Assembly (NCBI GenBank): GCA_963977005.1
Contig: CAXBMQ010000006.1
Span: forward strand, 1-64,000
DNA: 64,000 nt
Direction of reading: 5' to 3'
Source: CAXBCP01 sp963977005
Lineage (GTDB): Bacteria; Pseudomonadota; Alphaproteobacteria; MPNO01; UBA830
Part shown: positions 51,878 to 60,345 of the stretch, one piece after another
How positions within the stretch are numbered: the first letter of the stretch is position 1
How the letters are laid out: every line of letters begins with the position of its first letter
Position numbers and translations under genes: made by a program
Notes under the pieces: generated by a model
Database searches by the model: none
Told to the model about the DNA's origin: nothing
Seen by the model: only the letters and a program-made list of their open reading frames with translations

Positions 51878-52654
51878 TCAGATACCCAGCCGTTGCAGCT
51901 CGGCATAGATCGGCGCTAGGTTTTCGGGCCCGCCGGACTGGGTAACGGTGCCGGCGATAACCCCGTCCTTGAGAAAGCATATGCGGTCCGCCCAGGCGGC
52001 ATGTTCAGGGCTGTGGGTGACCAGCAGCACGCTCGTGCCCTCTTCGCGCACGGTGTCGCGCAGCGTCTGGAGGATCGACCGGCCGATCGCGGGGTTCACG
52101 TTGCCGGTCGGCTCATCGGCCAGCAGCAGGGCCGGGCGATGGACCAGCGCGCGGGCGATGGAAACGAGCTGCATCTCGCCGCCGGAAAGCTGGTGGGGCA
52201 GGTGACCGGCACGGGCGTTGAGACCGACCCGGTCGAGCAGGTCCGTCACCCGCGCCTCCCGCGCGGCCCGGGCGCTGCCGGCGATCTGCTGCGGCAGGGC
52301 GATGTTTTCGCGGACGCTGAGCGTCGGGATCAGGTTGAAAAACTGGAACACGATGCCGATGTCGCGCCGCCGCAGCAGCGTGCGGGCCTTTTCCGAGCCG
52401 TAATCGACCGCGGCGCCGGCAAGTTCGACCGCGCCCTCGTCGGGTTTGTCGATGGCGGCGATACAGTTCAGCAGGGTCGTCTTGCCCGATCCGCTGGGCC
52501 CCATGATCGCCACCAGTTCGCCCGCCGCCACCTCGAGCGAGAGGCCCTGCAGCACCGGGATGCTCTCCTTGCCGAGGCGGTACGATTTCCGGAGGTCGGA
52601 CACGGAAAGCGCGGGCGCGGTTTCCGTCGTCGCGGGGAGCGGGGTTTCGGTCAT
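51878..52654 (-). CDS. ABC transporter ATP-binding protein (LolD/MacB-like)
   Basis: A 258-residue ATPase with Walker A GPSGSGKTT near 53-61, Q loop IVFQFFNLIPTLSVREN, signature LSGGEMQLVSIARAL near 159 and Walker B ALLLADEPTGN. It pairs with the FtsX-type permease downstream. After Walker B the sequence is GNVNPAIG where LolD has GNLD, so the D-loop is slightly unusual. The stop of the MaoC gene overlaps its start by 4 nt. Confidence 0.92.
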   Translation of the reverse strand: MTETPLPATTETAPALSVSDLRKSYRLGKESIPVLQGLSLEVAAGELVAIMGPSGSGKTTLLNCIAAIDKPDEGAVELAGAAVDYGSEKARTLLRRRDIGIVFQFFNLIPTLSVRENIALPQQIAGSARAAREARVTDLLDRVGLNARAGHLPHQLSGGEMQLVSIARALVHRPALLLADEPTGNVNPAIGRSILQTLRDTVREEGTSVLLVTHSPEHAAWADRICFLKDGVIAGTVTQSGGPENLAPIYAELQRLGI

Positions 52655-53109
52655 GCAGTGTCTTCGGGTGTCTTTTTGGCAATAAGCACGTTGTCGATAT
52701 AGGTCAGCAGGTCGGAGTTGTCCCGATTTTTCAGCGTTGTCCGGACGCGGACGATTCCGCGGTCCGGTTTCGAGCGCGACCCGCGTTTCTCCAGGACCTC
52801 CAGCCGGACACTGATCCGGTCGCCGGCGCGGACCGGTTTGAGATAGCGCAGCTCGTCATAGCCGAGGGAAGCCATTACGCCGGGCGGGATACCTTTTCTG
52901 TGAAGCAGTATCTGTTTGATCGCCATGGAGTACTCGCCCGAGGCAATCAGCCCGCCATGGATGGATTTTTCCGCCTGTTCGCGGTCCACATGGAACGGAA
53001 AAGGGTCCCATTTCTCGGCAAAGGCGACCATTTCCGCCTCGTCCACCGCGTATTCCCCGATGGTATCGGTATCCCCGACATTCATGTCTTCGAACCAGCC
53101 GTATACCAT
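52651..53109 (-). CDS. MaoC-family (hot-dog fold) dehydratase-like protein
   Basis: A 152-residue R-hydratase-type hot-dog protein. WFEDMNVGDTDTIGEYAVDEAEMVAFAEKWDPFPFHVD and then HGGLIASGEYSMA are the MaoC signature; the Asp and His of WDPFPFH are the expected catalytic pair. Members hydrate enoyl-CoA thioesters. It is coupled to an ABC exporter ATPase by a 4-nt overlap, a curious neighbour for a lipid enzyme. Divergent from the HExxH protein gene. Confidence 0.9.
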   Translation of the reverse strand: MVYGWFEDMNVGDTDTIGEYAVDEAEMVAFAEKWDPFPFHVDREQAEKSIHGGLIASGEYSMAIKQILLHRKGIPPGVMASLGYDELRYLKPVRAGDRISVRLEVLEKRGSRSKPDRGIVRVRTTLKNRDNSDLLTYIDNVLIAKKTPEDTA

Positions 53110-53272
53110 TGCGTCCTGTCCCGTCCCTGTCCCGTCGTGTCCCGTCGCGTACCGTCCGGTAATGACCTGTTACGACCCGCGCCGGCATATCCGGTTTCGG
53201 CCGCCGGGACCATCGCCGTCCGGCGCGTCGAATGCAAGCAATTGCCGAAAGACAGGTCTATATTGCGGCCGC

Positions 53273-53974
53273 ATGAGACTGACCCCGATAGACCGCGAGA
53301 CGCTGAAACGGGCGCTCGCCCGGTTCGAATCCTACCTGCCGCGCGCGACACCGGCACGCGCGGCCTTCGATTCCATCGCCGCCACCTTTGCCGCGTTCGA
53401 TAAGCCCTCCGACACGCCCGCGGACCGGCAGGCGGCGCTCGACCTCGTTGTGTCCTTCGGTATTCCGGTCATTCACGAAGAACCCGCGGTCGCCTTCAGC
53501 TGGGACGGCACGGCGATCCGGACGCAGAGCGAGGCGTCGGTCCTGATCCATGAGGTCGCTCACTGGCAGATCGCCCCGCCCGGCCGGCGGCACCTGCCGG
53601 ATTTCGGTCTCGGCGCGGGACCCGAAACCGGGCGCGTGGCGGCGGCGGACGAAGCGCGCTGCGTCACCGACGCGGTCAAGGAGCATGAGGAGCTGATGGC
53701 GTCTCTGCTGGGGATCCTGTGGGAAGCCGCGCTCGGCCAGCCCGCCATCCACGCGTTTGTCGAACAGAACTGGCTCGAAGCCTGGGACCGCCCGGCGGCG
53801 GGCGAACAGTTCCGCCGGACCGTCGGCGACCTGCTGTCGCGCGGGCTGATCGGAGAGGACGGAAAACCCTATCCGGGCAGCGCCGCGACGGCGGATATCT
53901 CGATCAGGAATTCGGGCCACGCAAGCGCCGAGACCTCGACGATGGCGGATGCCGGGCCGTCGGCCGGGAAGTAA
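53273..53974 (+). CDS. putative metal-dependent protein with HExxH motif (EpmC-like)
   Basis: The 233-residue predicted protein has HEVAHW near residue 95, inside VLIHEVAHWQIAPPGRRHLPDFGLG. That pattern recalls elongation factor P hydroxylase (EpmC) and zincin-like proteins, where two His and a Glu bind metal. An acidic cluster DEARCVTDAVKEHEELMA follows. The start is ATG 53273 (MRLTPIDRE); the frame is open upstream but only antisense to the MaoC gene. The last 35 codons overlap the convergent ridA gene by 106 nt and look unlike a folded domain. Function unknown. Confidence 0.72.
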   Translation: MRLTPIDRETLKRALARFESYLPRATPARAAFDSIAATFAAFDKPSDTPADRQAALDLVVSFGIPVIHEEPAVAFSWDGTAIRTQSEASVLIHEVAHWQIAPPGRRHLPDFGLGAGPETGRVAAADEARCVTDAVKEHEELMASLLGILWEAALGQPAIHAFVEQNWLEAWDRPAAGEQFRRTVGDLLSRGLIGEDGKPYPGSAATADISIRNSGHASAETSTMADAGPSAGK

Positions 53975-54273
53975 CGCTCCCGGATGTCGGAAACCGAACT
54001 GAACGCCCCGATATCGCGGACATAGACCGTCACCTGCGCAAGATCGGCCATGGTCGCGCCGTTCGCCTCGACAATGGCGCGGATGTTTTCGAGCACCTGC
54101 GTCGTCTGGGCCCGGATATCGCCTTCACCGACCAGCTTGCCGTCGGCATCCAGCGCGACCTGTCCGGCGACGAAAAGCAGCGGGCCGCTATTGGTCCGGA
54201 TGCTGTTCGAATAATGGGGTTTCATCGGCGGGGCGACGGTGGCGGGGCTGGTGCCGACGGATTTGTTGCTCAT
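53869..54273 (-). CDS. RidA-family (YjgF/UK114) enamine/imine deaminase
   Basis: RidA proteins hydrolyse reactive enamines from PLP enzymes. The 134-residue product has PHYSNSIRTNSGPLLFVAGQVALD in the N-terminal half, QTTQVLENIRAIVEANGATMADL in the middle and the C-terminal PASAIVEVSALAWPEFLIEISAVA. The Arg before the C-terminal block that RidA uses for substrate carboxylate appears to be replaced (GPASAIVEV, where RidA has RxAVxV), so it may belong to an Rid2-7 subgroup. AGGAAA stands upstream of ATG 54273. Confidence 0.88.
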   Translation of the reverse strand: MSNKSVGTSPATVAPPMKPHYSNSIRTNSGPLLFVAGQVALDADGKLVGEGDIRAQTTQVLENIRAIVEANGATMADLAQVTVYVRDIGAFSSVSDIRERYFPADGPASAIVEVSALAWPEFLIEISAVAALPG

Positions 54274-54470
54274 ATTCAATGTTTCCTGCAATTGACGTAA
54301 CAACTTATACCCGATCCTATGACAGTTTCACGCCCGGTGCGTGCCAGAGGTATCTGACTTGATCCGTCTTTAATCGGCGGAATGGATGTTCCCGCGACGA
54401 CAATTCTTGGCTTTATGATTGGGGATGGTTAGAACGGGAGGGTTGTTGTTTTATTCAAAGGGAGAGGGAA

Positions 54471-55484
54471 ATGCTACGCAAGAAGCCTTTTACGAAATGC
54501 ATGGCGACACTGGCCGCGGTCGCGATCGCCGGTTTTGCAGGCAACGCCAGTGCGCAGGGCAAGGTGAAGATCGGTTACGCCACGATTAACGACCCGCAAC
54601 AGGCGCTCGGCGCTGAAATCGAGAAGCGATTCGCGGCAAATCCGGCGATGAAGCTCTCTGCCCAGAATTTCCCGGCCAGCCAGATCGGCAGCATTCCGCG
54701 CATGATCGAGGGCCTCCAGTTGGGCACGCTCGAGATAATGATCACGCCGCCCGGTTTCATGACCGGCCTGAACCCGAATTTCCAGGTTCTGGATGCTCCC
54801 GGTATCTTTGACAACGTCGATCACGCATACAAGGCCGTGAACGATCCCGCGTTCTATTCGCAATATTCGAAGCTGGCGGAGAGCAAGGGCATCACCATGC
54901 TCAACCTGTTCATTTACGGTCCGACATCGTTCGCCAGCATCAAGCCAATCCGCAAGCTGTCCGACCTTCGGGGCCTGAAGGTTCGCGTTCTCGCAACCAA
55001 GATGGAAAGCGCCATGGTTGGCAAGTTCGGTGGGGCCGGTGTCCCGATGCCCTATTCCGAGGTGCTTCCGGCGCTGCAGCGCGGCACGCTCGACGCGGCG
55101 CGGACGGCGATTATCGTGATGACCGGGTCCAAGTTCTACACGGTGACAAAGTTCGTCACCGTCGTCGAGAGCGGCATGGTCCCCAGTGCGACCCTCGCCA
55201 GCAACGCCTGGCTGAAAAAGCTGTCGAAGGAACAGGATGCGTTTGTCCGGTCGACCGCCAGCGATCTGTCCAAGTGGGTAAACGACCGCGGGCAGGAATA
55301 TGGCAAGAGAGCCGAGCAGACCTGGCGTGACAACGGTGCCGAGGTTATCCGCCTCAGCGATGCCGACCAGAAGAAATTCATGGACACGGTCCGACCGTTG
55401 GGTGACGAGTTCCTCGGCACCAACCCGAAGACCAAGGACATGTTCAATCTGTTGAAAAAGGCGGTGGAACGCGCGCGCATGTAG
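54471..55484 (+). CDS. TRAP transporter DctP-family solute-binding protein
   Basis: This periplasmic receptor of 337 residues has a signal peptide of about 27 residues ending AGNASA. The DctP fold follows, with GLQLGTLEIMITPPGFMTGLNPNFQVLDAPGIF near 80-113 and SDLRGLKVRVLATKMESAMVGKFGGAGVPMPYSEVLPALQRGTLDAA in outline; the Arg in KVRVL is the usual carboxylate ligand. GGAGAGGGAA precedes the ATG. No DctQ/DctM genes are in this window next to it, so it is an orphan receptor. Confidence 0.92.
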   Translation: MLRKKPFTKCMATLAAVAIAGFAGNASAQGKVKIGYATINDPQQALGAEIEKRFAANPAMKLSAQNFPASQIGSIPRMIEGLQLGTLEIMITPPGFMTGLNPNFQVLDAPGIFDNVDHAYKAVNDPAFYSQYSKLAESKGITMLNLFIYGPTSFASIKPIRKLSDLRGLKVRVLATKMESAMVGKFGGAGVPMPYSEVLPALQRGTLDAARTAIIVMTGSKFYTVTKFVTVVESGMVPSATLASNAWLKKLSKEQDAFVRSTASDLSKWVNDRGQEYGKRAEQTWRDNGAEVIRLSDADQKKFMDTVRPLGDEFLGTNPKTKDMFNLLKKAVERARM

Positions 55485-55533
55485 TTGCGCTTTCCCGGGA
55501 TAATAACGGGCTGGACAAAAACCGGCCGGACGA

Positions 55534-55561
55534 AAAAGGGGTGGCTTCGGCCGCCCCTTTT
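55534..55561. terminator. bidirectional rho-independent terminator
   Basis: AAAAGGGGTGGC and GCCGCCCCTTTT form a 12-bp stem (one G-T pair) closed by a TTCG loop, flanked by an A-run on the left and a T-run on the right. It sits between the convergent DctP-like and MarR genes and touches the MarR stop codon, so it can end both transcripts. Confidence 0.9.
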
Positions 55562-56069
55562 ATTTTGCGGTTTTGTAGCGCCGGGCCGGGGCGCGGCTGA
55601 AATCGTTGTTGGCGTCGACGAGTTCGGTCATCAGGGTCATCAGCTGGCGGCGTTTTTCCGGCGGCAGCGGCTCCATAAGCCGCGCCTGCGCGCTGAGCGA
55701 CGCCTGCTCCATGTCGCGGGCGATACGGTCGCCTTTTTTCGTCAGATGCGCGATCCGCATGCGGCGGTCCTGCGTGCCGGCCCGGCGGCGCACGATGCCG
55801 CGCTGTTCGAGGCGCGCCAGGACATCGGCGACATTCGTCCGGTCGATGCCCGCGTCGCGGGCAATGGTGACCTGGTCGGCGCCCGGGTTGTTGAGCAGGG
55901 CCGTCATCACGGCGTACTGAACCGGCGTGATGCCGTAATCGGCGCATTCCTCTAGAAAGATCGCAACATGGATCTGGTGCAGCCGGCGGATGAGATAGCC
56001 CGGCCTTTCCCACAACGTCGTGCGCGATCCTGTCTTTTCGGGGGCGGTTTCCGGCTCGGTATCGGTCAT
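55560..56069 (-). CDS. MarR-family transcriptional regulator
   Basis: A 169-residue regulator with the winged HTH at about 55-115 (VTIARDAGIDRTNVADVLARLEQRGIVRRR, wing GTQDRRMRIAHLTKKG). It is divergent from the VanA-type Rieske oxygenase gene, with AGTATACT-type sites in the 125-nt gap. Repression of that oxygenase and relief by an aromatic acid is the likely role. The frame upstream of 56069 is a shadow of the oxygenase gene. Confidence 0.92.
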   Translation of the reverse strand: MTDTEPETAPEKTGSRTTLWERPGYLIRRLHQIHVAIFLEECADYGITPVQYAVMTALLNNPGADQVTIARDAGIDRTNVADVLARLEQRGIVRRRAGTQDRRMRIAHLTKKGDRIARDMEQASLSAQARLMEPLPPEKRRQLMTLMTELVDANNDFSRAPARRYKTAK

Positions 56070-56096
56070 GGCGGAACCATATCCCGCCCCCTGTCC

Positions 56097-56108
56097 GCAG
56101 TATACTGA
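56097..56108. promoter_or_regulatory. candidate MarR operator, copy 1 (AGTATACT core)
   Basis: AGTATACT at 56099-56106 is a perfect palindrome, 30 nt upstream of the MarR start. The longer string GTATACTGA recurs at 56146-56154. Confidence 0.45.
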
Positions 56109-56145
56109 GAATTCCCGATTTCGGTTGTCGCGCACTTTAAACGGG

Positions 56146-56164
56146 GTATACTGATTAAATATAC
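56146..56164. promoter_or_regulatory. candidate MarR operator, copy 2
   Basis: GTATACTGATTAAATATAC contains the same GTATACTGA as the first copy and is itself an inverted repeat (GTAT...ATAC). It lies 31 nt upstream of the Rieske oxygenase start. Two such sites between divergent genes fit control of both promoters. Confidence 0.45.
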
Positions 56165-56194
56165 GGATGTGGAAGCCGGCAGGGGAGAATTGCA

Positions 56195-57265
56195 ATGTTC
56201 CTGAAAAACGCCTGGTACGTGGCCGCCTGGTCGAAAGACGTCGGCAGAGAACTCCTGGGGCGTATTCTGCTGAACGAATACGTCGTACTGTACCGCAAGG
56301 AAGACGGCACCCCGGTCGCGCTGGAGAACCGCTGTCCCCATCGCAACCTGCCGCTGTCGGAAGGCCGGCTGGTCGGCGACGAGATCGAATGCGGCTATCA
56401 CGGCATGGTCTATGACTGCTCCGGCAGCTGCACGCACCTGCCGGGCTCGGACACGCCGCCGGACTGGGCAACGGTGCGCACCTATCCGGTGGTCGAACGC
56501 CATGGCTGGGTGTTTTACTGGCCGGGCGATCCCGCGCTGGCGGATGAAGCGACTATCCCCGACTATCCGAAATACAACATGGACGAAGACTGGGTCCGCG
56601 CCCAGGGCCAGACCTATGTGAAGGCGGGCTACCGCCTCGTGCTGGACAACCTGCTGGATCTTTCGCACCTGACCTATGTGCACGGATCGACCACGGGCAA
56701 CCGCGCGGTTGCGGAGGCCGCCGACCTGACCGTCGAGCAGGAGGGCGACAACGTCCGTGTAACCCGCTGGATGGAGGATATCGAGCCGGCGCTCGCGTTC
56801 CGCGAATATGCCGGCTACGAAAACAATATCGACCGCTGGCAGATGAGCCAGTTCCTGCCGCCCGCCTATATCAATATCAATAACGGCTCGGTCGATGCCG
56901 GCGTCGGCGCCGATACGAATACGCGCAACAACGACCAGGGCAAATGGGGCTTCGTCGTCTATCACGCGATGACACCGGAAACCGAAACCACCACCCACCA
57001 GTTCTGGACCGTGGCCGGCCACAGGGACAAGGTGCCGGAACACATGCGCGGCCAGTTCGTCGACGCGATGAACGGAGTGCTGAAGGAAGACCTCGACGTC
57101 TACGAGGCGCAGCAGCGCGCCATCGACATGGACCCGGCGGCGCCGAACCGCGATGCCAACCCGCGCGGCACGATTCCCGCCGACGAAGGCCTGCTCGCCA
57201 TGCGGCGCATCATCCGGCGGCTCTACGGCGACGAGCAGAAAGCCGACAGCATGGCGGCGGAGTAG
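56195..57265 (+). CDS. Rieske oxygenase, VanA-type O-demethylase/monooxygenase subunit
   Basis: The 356-residue oxygenase begins MFLKNAWYVAAWSKDV, the standard start of vanillate O-demethylase-like proteins. The Rieske site is NRCPHRNLPLS...CGYHGM near 46-69. The catalytic iron motif is DLSHLTYVH near 152-160 (D-x2-H-x4-H). Enzymes of this group remove O-methyl groups or hydroxylate aromatic acids and need a VanB-type reductase, which is not adjacent. Divergent from a MarR gene. Confidence 0.92.
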   Translation: MFLKNAWYVAAWSKDVGRELLGRILLNEYVVLYRKEDGTPVALENRCPHRNLPLSEGRLVGDEIECGYHGMVYDCSGSCTHLPGSDTPPDWATVRTYPVVERHGWVFYWPGDPALADEATIPDYPKYNMDEDWVRAQGQTYVKAGYRLVLDNLLDLSHLTYVHGSTTGNRAVAEAADLTVEQEGDNVRVTRWMEDIEPALAFREYAGYENNIDRWQMSQFLPPAYININNGSVDAGVGADTNTRNNDQGKWGFVVYHAMTPETETTTHQFWTVAGHRDKVPEHMRGQFVDAMNGVLKEDLDVYEAQQRAIDMDPAAPNRDANPRGTIPADEGLLAMRRIIRRLYGDEQKADSMAAE

Positions 57266-57285
57266 GCGGGGCCTTTCCGGTACAC

Positions 57286-57359
57286 GTCATCCCCACGCAG
57301 GCGGGGATCTTTTCGATTGCGACACGCGGCTCAGAGATTCCCGCCTGCGCGGGAATGAC
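57286..57359. repeat. REP-like hairpin repeat (GTCATCCCC...GGGAATGAC)
   Basis: The 74-nt element has arms GTCATCCCCACGCAGGCGGG and CCCGCCTGCGCGGGAATGAC closing on each other. It is the common dispersed palindrome of many proteobacteria. It lies between the convergent Rieske and PEP-CTERM-like genes, where it may also act as a transcript end. Confidence 0.75.
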
Positions 57360-57367
57360 GGAGCCGT

Positions 57368-58342
57368 TCAGGCGTGTTTCCGCCGCCGCCGGGTGAGGCC
57401 GATCCCAATCAAACCCAGCCCCATCAGGGCAATCATGCCCGGCTCCGACGCCGCGACCGCCGACGTACTGACCGTCAGCGTCAGCCCGGTGGCGCCGTAA
57501 TCCAGCGCGAAGAATTTATCCGCCCCGAAATTCAGCCCGGTCACCGTGTCGAACGCGCCGGAGACACCGTCCCATTCCATGATTGTGAAGCTTTCGCCCA
57601 CCTGTGCGGTCGCGGCATAGCCGGCATCGACATTCAGGTCGAGAATGCCGCCGAGCGCGGCTCCGCCGGTCACGTTGAGAGCATCGAACGCCAGCAGAGA
57701 ACCTATTTCGATCGCCAGCGTGCCGCCCGGACCCTGGGTGTAACCGCCTTCGACCGACAATGTGCCTGGCGCCACCCCTGCGCCGACCGTGCCGCCGGTA
57801 TTGTCGACGCCGCCGCTGACCGTGCCGATGCCTGCCAGGGTCCCGCCGCTGACCGTCACGCCTGTCCGGATCAGGTCGCCATCCACAATCACGGTCCCGT
57901 CATTGAGAGCAAAGCTGCCGGTGCCGTCGATCCTGCTGCCCGCTTCGATCTCGGTCGTGCCGTTGGTTTGCAGGAACCCGCCCTCGGTGGTCAGGGTAGA
58001 GCCGCCGGTCAGAGAAATTCTGGCGTTGTCCTGCAGAGAGGTCGATCCGTTGGTAATGGACGAGGAACTGCCGCCCTCAAGCGACAGTCTTCCCTGATCC
58101 GTGAGGCTCAGGGATCCGTCAATAATCTCCAGCGAGCCGGGCCCCTGAACAATCAGCAAACCGCTATCGCTGATGAGAAGCGACGTGCCCGCCGGCGGGA
58201 AAGAGTCGCTGTTGATGACCAGAGCCGCCGGGCCGGTGATCTGGATGGTCGATCCGGACTGTGCGTTGGCCGCCGAGACCGCGAAAAGTACCGTGCCTGC
58301 CGTTACGACCAGCGCGGCGATGCGCGCATATACCTGTTTCAT
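57368..58342 (-). CDS. secreted beta-helix-like protein with PEP-CTERM-type C-terminus
   Basis: The 324-residue protein has a signal peptide (about 1-27, ...ANAQ), then a Gly/Ser/Thr-rich repetitive region of alternating short strands (LLISDSGLLIVQGPGSLEII and similar), as in autotransporter passenger beta-helices. A folded segment follows, then a C-terminus of Ser-Glu-Pro-Gly, a hydrophobic helix and RRRRK. That tripartite end is the PEP-CTERM sorting signal (variant EPG). An exosortase would be required and is not in the window. GGAG 8 nt upstream supports ATG 58342. Likely an exported surface protein; role unknown. Confidence 0.75.
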   Translation of the reverse strand: MKQVYARIAALVVTAGTVLFAVSAANAQSGSTIQITGPAALVINSDSFPPAGTSLLISDSGLLIVQGPGSLEIIDGSLSLTDQGRLSLEGGSSSSITNGSTSLQDNARISLTGGSTLTTEGGFLQTNGTTEIEAGSRIDGTGSFALNDGTVIVDGDLIRTGVTVSGGTLAGIGTVSGGVDNTGGTVGAGVAPGTLSVEGGYTQGPGGTLAIEIGSLLAFDALNVTGGAALGGILDLNVDAGYAATAQVGESFTIMEWDGVSGAFDTVTGLNFGADKFFALDYGATGLTLTVSTSAVAASEPGMIALMGLGLIGIGLTRRRRKHA

Positions 58343-58560
58343 ATTGCTACTCCGTCCTGTACCTGCCGGACGCTTCCGGTCTTTTGTTGATTTTCCGCAG
58401 TCACTCTGCGGAGGGACTTTTATAGGGTTCTTCGGTTCAGCAAAAGGCGGAGGCTGCACCTTCTATACGGAGACGAGCAGAAAGCCGGAAGCGTCGCCGC
58501 GGAATAGGGCGGTCATCCCCTGCCGTTATCCCGGCGGCGTATGACATCAAACTATGGATT

Positions 58561-58658
58561 GTCATCCCGGGTTTGTCCCACGGTACAGTCTTTCTGCAGA
58601 AACAGGTTCTGGATCCCGGCGCGGGCCTGCCCCGACTTGATCCGGGGGGCGGGATGAC
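58561..58658. repeat. REP-like hairpin repeat element
   Basis: It begins GTCATCCCGGG and ends GGCGGGATGAC, with further internal complementarity around GATCCCGGCGCGGG and GATCCGGGG. It is related to the hairpins at 57286-57359 and 60305-60345. Confidence 0.65.
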
Positions 58659-58925
58659 ACTGTGTTTGTTGTTGAAGGCCGATTTTCTGCCCGCCCACCA
58701 AAGTTGCTGTTTTGTTCTTTTCTGTGATATCCTGTCTGATTGTTGAAACGGCCTGAAATCGTCTCACACGCGAGGGAGGTGTTTGTCTGACAGTGCTGAA
58801 TGCACCCGTTGCGCAGCGGCGCAGTGGCGCCGCGTGATCGGGCGATTAAATCGTCGCTTCGCCGGCCGGCGCGGTCCCGTCCCTTCGGGTGCATGGGGTT
58901 GTTTTACGACTTTTTCGGTTAGGGG
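58650..58925 (+). repeat. duplicated non-coding sequence flanking pobA, copy A
   Basis: It is similar along its length to 60337-60590. Conserved blocks include GTTTTGTTCTTTT followed by ATATCCTGTC near 58709-58736, GAGGGAGGTGTTTGTC near 58772-58787, and CCCTTCGGGTGCATGGGG plus TTGTTTT near 58881-58905. The last block looks like a hairpin followed by a T-rich run. It encodes no protein; it may be a mobile repeat or a small-RNA-like element. Confidence 0.7.
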
Positions 58926-59069
58926 CGTTTTTCGGGAAAATAAGGGGGCGCGTTTTTGCCGCAAAAACCGCCGCACCGTCAGCCGCGCCGCCCTGCGACC
59001 TGTTGCGCAATTGCCGGGCAATCGAAATCGCCGCACTATGGTTTGCGAAACTGAAACGGGACACAGATC

Positions 59070-60254
59070 ATGATCCACAAGACACAGGTCGGCATCGTCG
59101 GCGCCGGGCCGTCGGGGCTTTTGCTGTCACGGCTGCTCGCGCTGCAGGGGATCGACAGCATCATCGTCGAACGCCAGAGCCGGGACTACGTCGAAGGGCG
59201 TATCCGCGCGGGCGTTCTCGAACAGGGCACCATGGACCTGCTGGACGAGGCCCAGGTCGGCGAGCGCATGCATGCCGAGGGCCTGCTCCATGGCGGGGTA
59301 GAGCTGTGTTTCAACGGCGAACGCCACCCGATCAATTTCGTCGAACTGACCGGCGGCAAGACCGTCATGGTCTACGGACAGACCGAGGTCACGAAGGATC
59401 TGAACAACGCCCTCGATGCCGCGGGCCAGCAGATCGTCTACGAGGCCGAGGCGGTCACCGTCGACGAATTCGATTCCGACCAGCCGTTCATCCGCTATCG
59501 CAGGGACGGCGAGGCGCATGAAATCCAGTGCGATTACATCGCCGGGTGCGACGGTTTTCACGGCGTGTCGCGCCAGAGCATCCCGGCGGACCGTATCCAG
59601 CTGTTCGAGCGCGTCTATCCGTTTGCCTGGCTCGGTATCCTCGCCGAGACGCCGCCGGTCTCGGACGAGCTGATCTACGCCAATAGCGACCGCGGCTTTG
59701 CGCTGTTCAGCATGCGCTCCAAAACGCTCAGCCGGCTCTATATCCAGTGCGCGCCGGACGAGGAAATCGACGAATGGTCGGACGAGCGCATCTGGGACGA
59801 GCTTGCCCACCGCCTGGACGAGGAAGGCGCGGCCAAACTGACGCCGGCGCCGCTGCTGGAAAAAAGCATCACGCCGATGCGCAGCTTCGTCGCCGAGCCC
59901 CTGCGCTTCGGGAACATGTTCCTGGTCGGTGACGCCGCGCATATCGTGCCGCCGACCGGCGCGAAGGGCCTGAACCTCGCGGCGTCCGACGTGCGTTACC
60001 TGTCGCGGGCGCTGGTCGATCATTACAGGAAGGGCGATGACGACCGGCTGGAGCGCTATTCCGAAAACTGCCTGCGGCGGATCTGGAAGGCGCAGCGGTT
60101 CTCGTGGTGGCTGACCACGCTGATGCACCGTTTCCCCGAAGCCAGCCCCTTCGAGCGCCGGACGCAACTGGCCGAGCTCGATTTCGTGACCAGCACCGAG
60201 ACCGGCGCACGCTCGCTGGCGGAAAACTATGTCGGGCTACCGTTTGACGACTGA
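59070..60254 (+). CDS. pobA: 4-hydroxybenzoate 3-monooxygenase (p-hydroxybenzoate hydroxylase)
   Basis: PobA converts 4-hydroxybenzoate to protocatechuate with NAD(P)H and O2. The 394-residue flavoprotein matches the family length. The FAD-binding GAGPSGLLLSRLLA is at 11-24, the GCDGFHGVSR motif near 159-168 and FLVGDAAHIVPPTGAKGLNLA near 281-301. It is a single-gene unit, bracketed by two copies of the same non-coding repeat. Other protocatechuate-pathway genes are not in the window. Confidence 0.95.
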   Translation: MIHKTQVGIVGAGPSGLLLSRLLALQGIDSIIVERQSRDYVEGRIRAGVLEQGTMDLLDEAQVGERMHAEGLLHGGVELCFNGERHPINFVELTGGKTVMVYGQTEVTKDLNNALDAAGQQIVYEAEAVTVDEFDSDQPFIRYRRDGEAHEIQCDYIAGCDGFHGVSRQSIPADRIQLFERVYPFAWLGILAETPPVSDELIYANSDRGFALFSMRSKTLSRLYIQCAPDEEIDEWSDERIWDELAHRLDEEGAAKLTPAPLLEKSITPMRSFVAEPLRFGNMFLVGDAAHIVPPTGAKGLNLAASDVRYLSRALVDHYRKGDDDRLERYSENCLRRIWKAQRFSWWLTTLMHRFPEASPFERRTQLAELDFVTSTETGARSLAENYVGLPFDD

Positions 60255-60304
60255 CGGGCAGTAATAGGGCTCACCGACCCTGCCGCGAAGACGCTACAAA
60301 GATC

Positions 60305-60345
60305 GTCATCCCGGCCCCCGGACTTGATCCGGGGGCCGGGATGAC
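60305..60345. repeat. REP-like hairpin, perfect 18-bp stem
   Basis: GTCATCCCGGCCCCCGGA and TCCGGGGGCCGGGATGAC are exact complements around the loop CTTGA. No T-run follows, so it is filed as a repeat, though it can serve as transcript 3' end protection for pobA. Confidence 0.85.

Larger units (their letters stand above)
58343..59069. other. 727-nt non-coding stretch upstream of pobA
   Basis: It contains a GTCATCCC-type hairpin element (58561-58658) and copy A of a duplicated sequence (58650-58925). The rest has no plausible gene: the several open frames on both strands here are short and Arg-rich. The pobA promoter should lie at its right end, but no clear -35/-10 pair was identified. Confidence 0.6.

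Noticed and set aside
58711..58730. LexA-type site (GTTC-N7-GTTC) in the duplicated element
   Set aside because: Only the first GTTC half is present in either copy; the second half is TGAT or TGGT, so it is not a canonical alphaproteobacterial SOS box.
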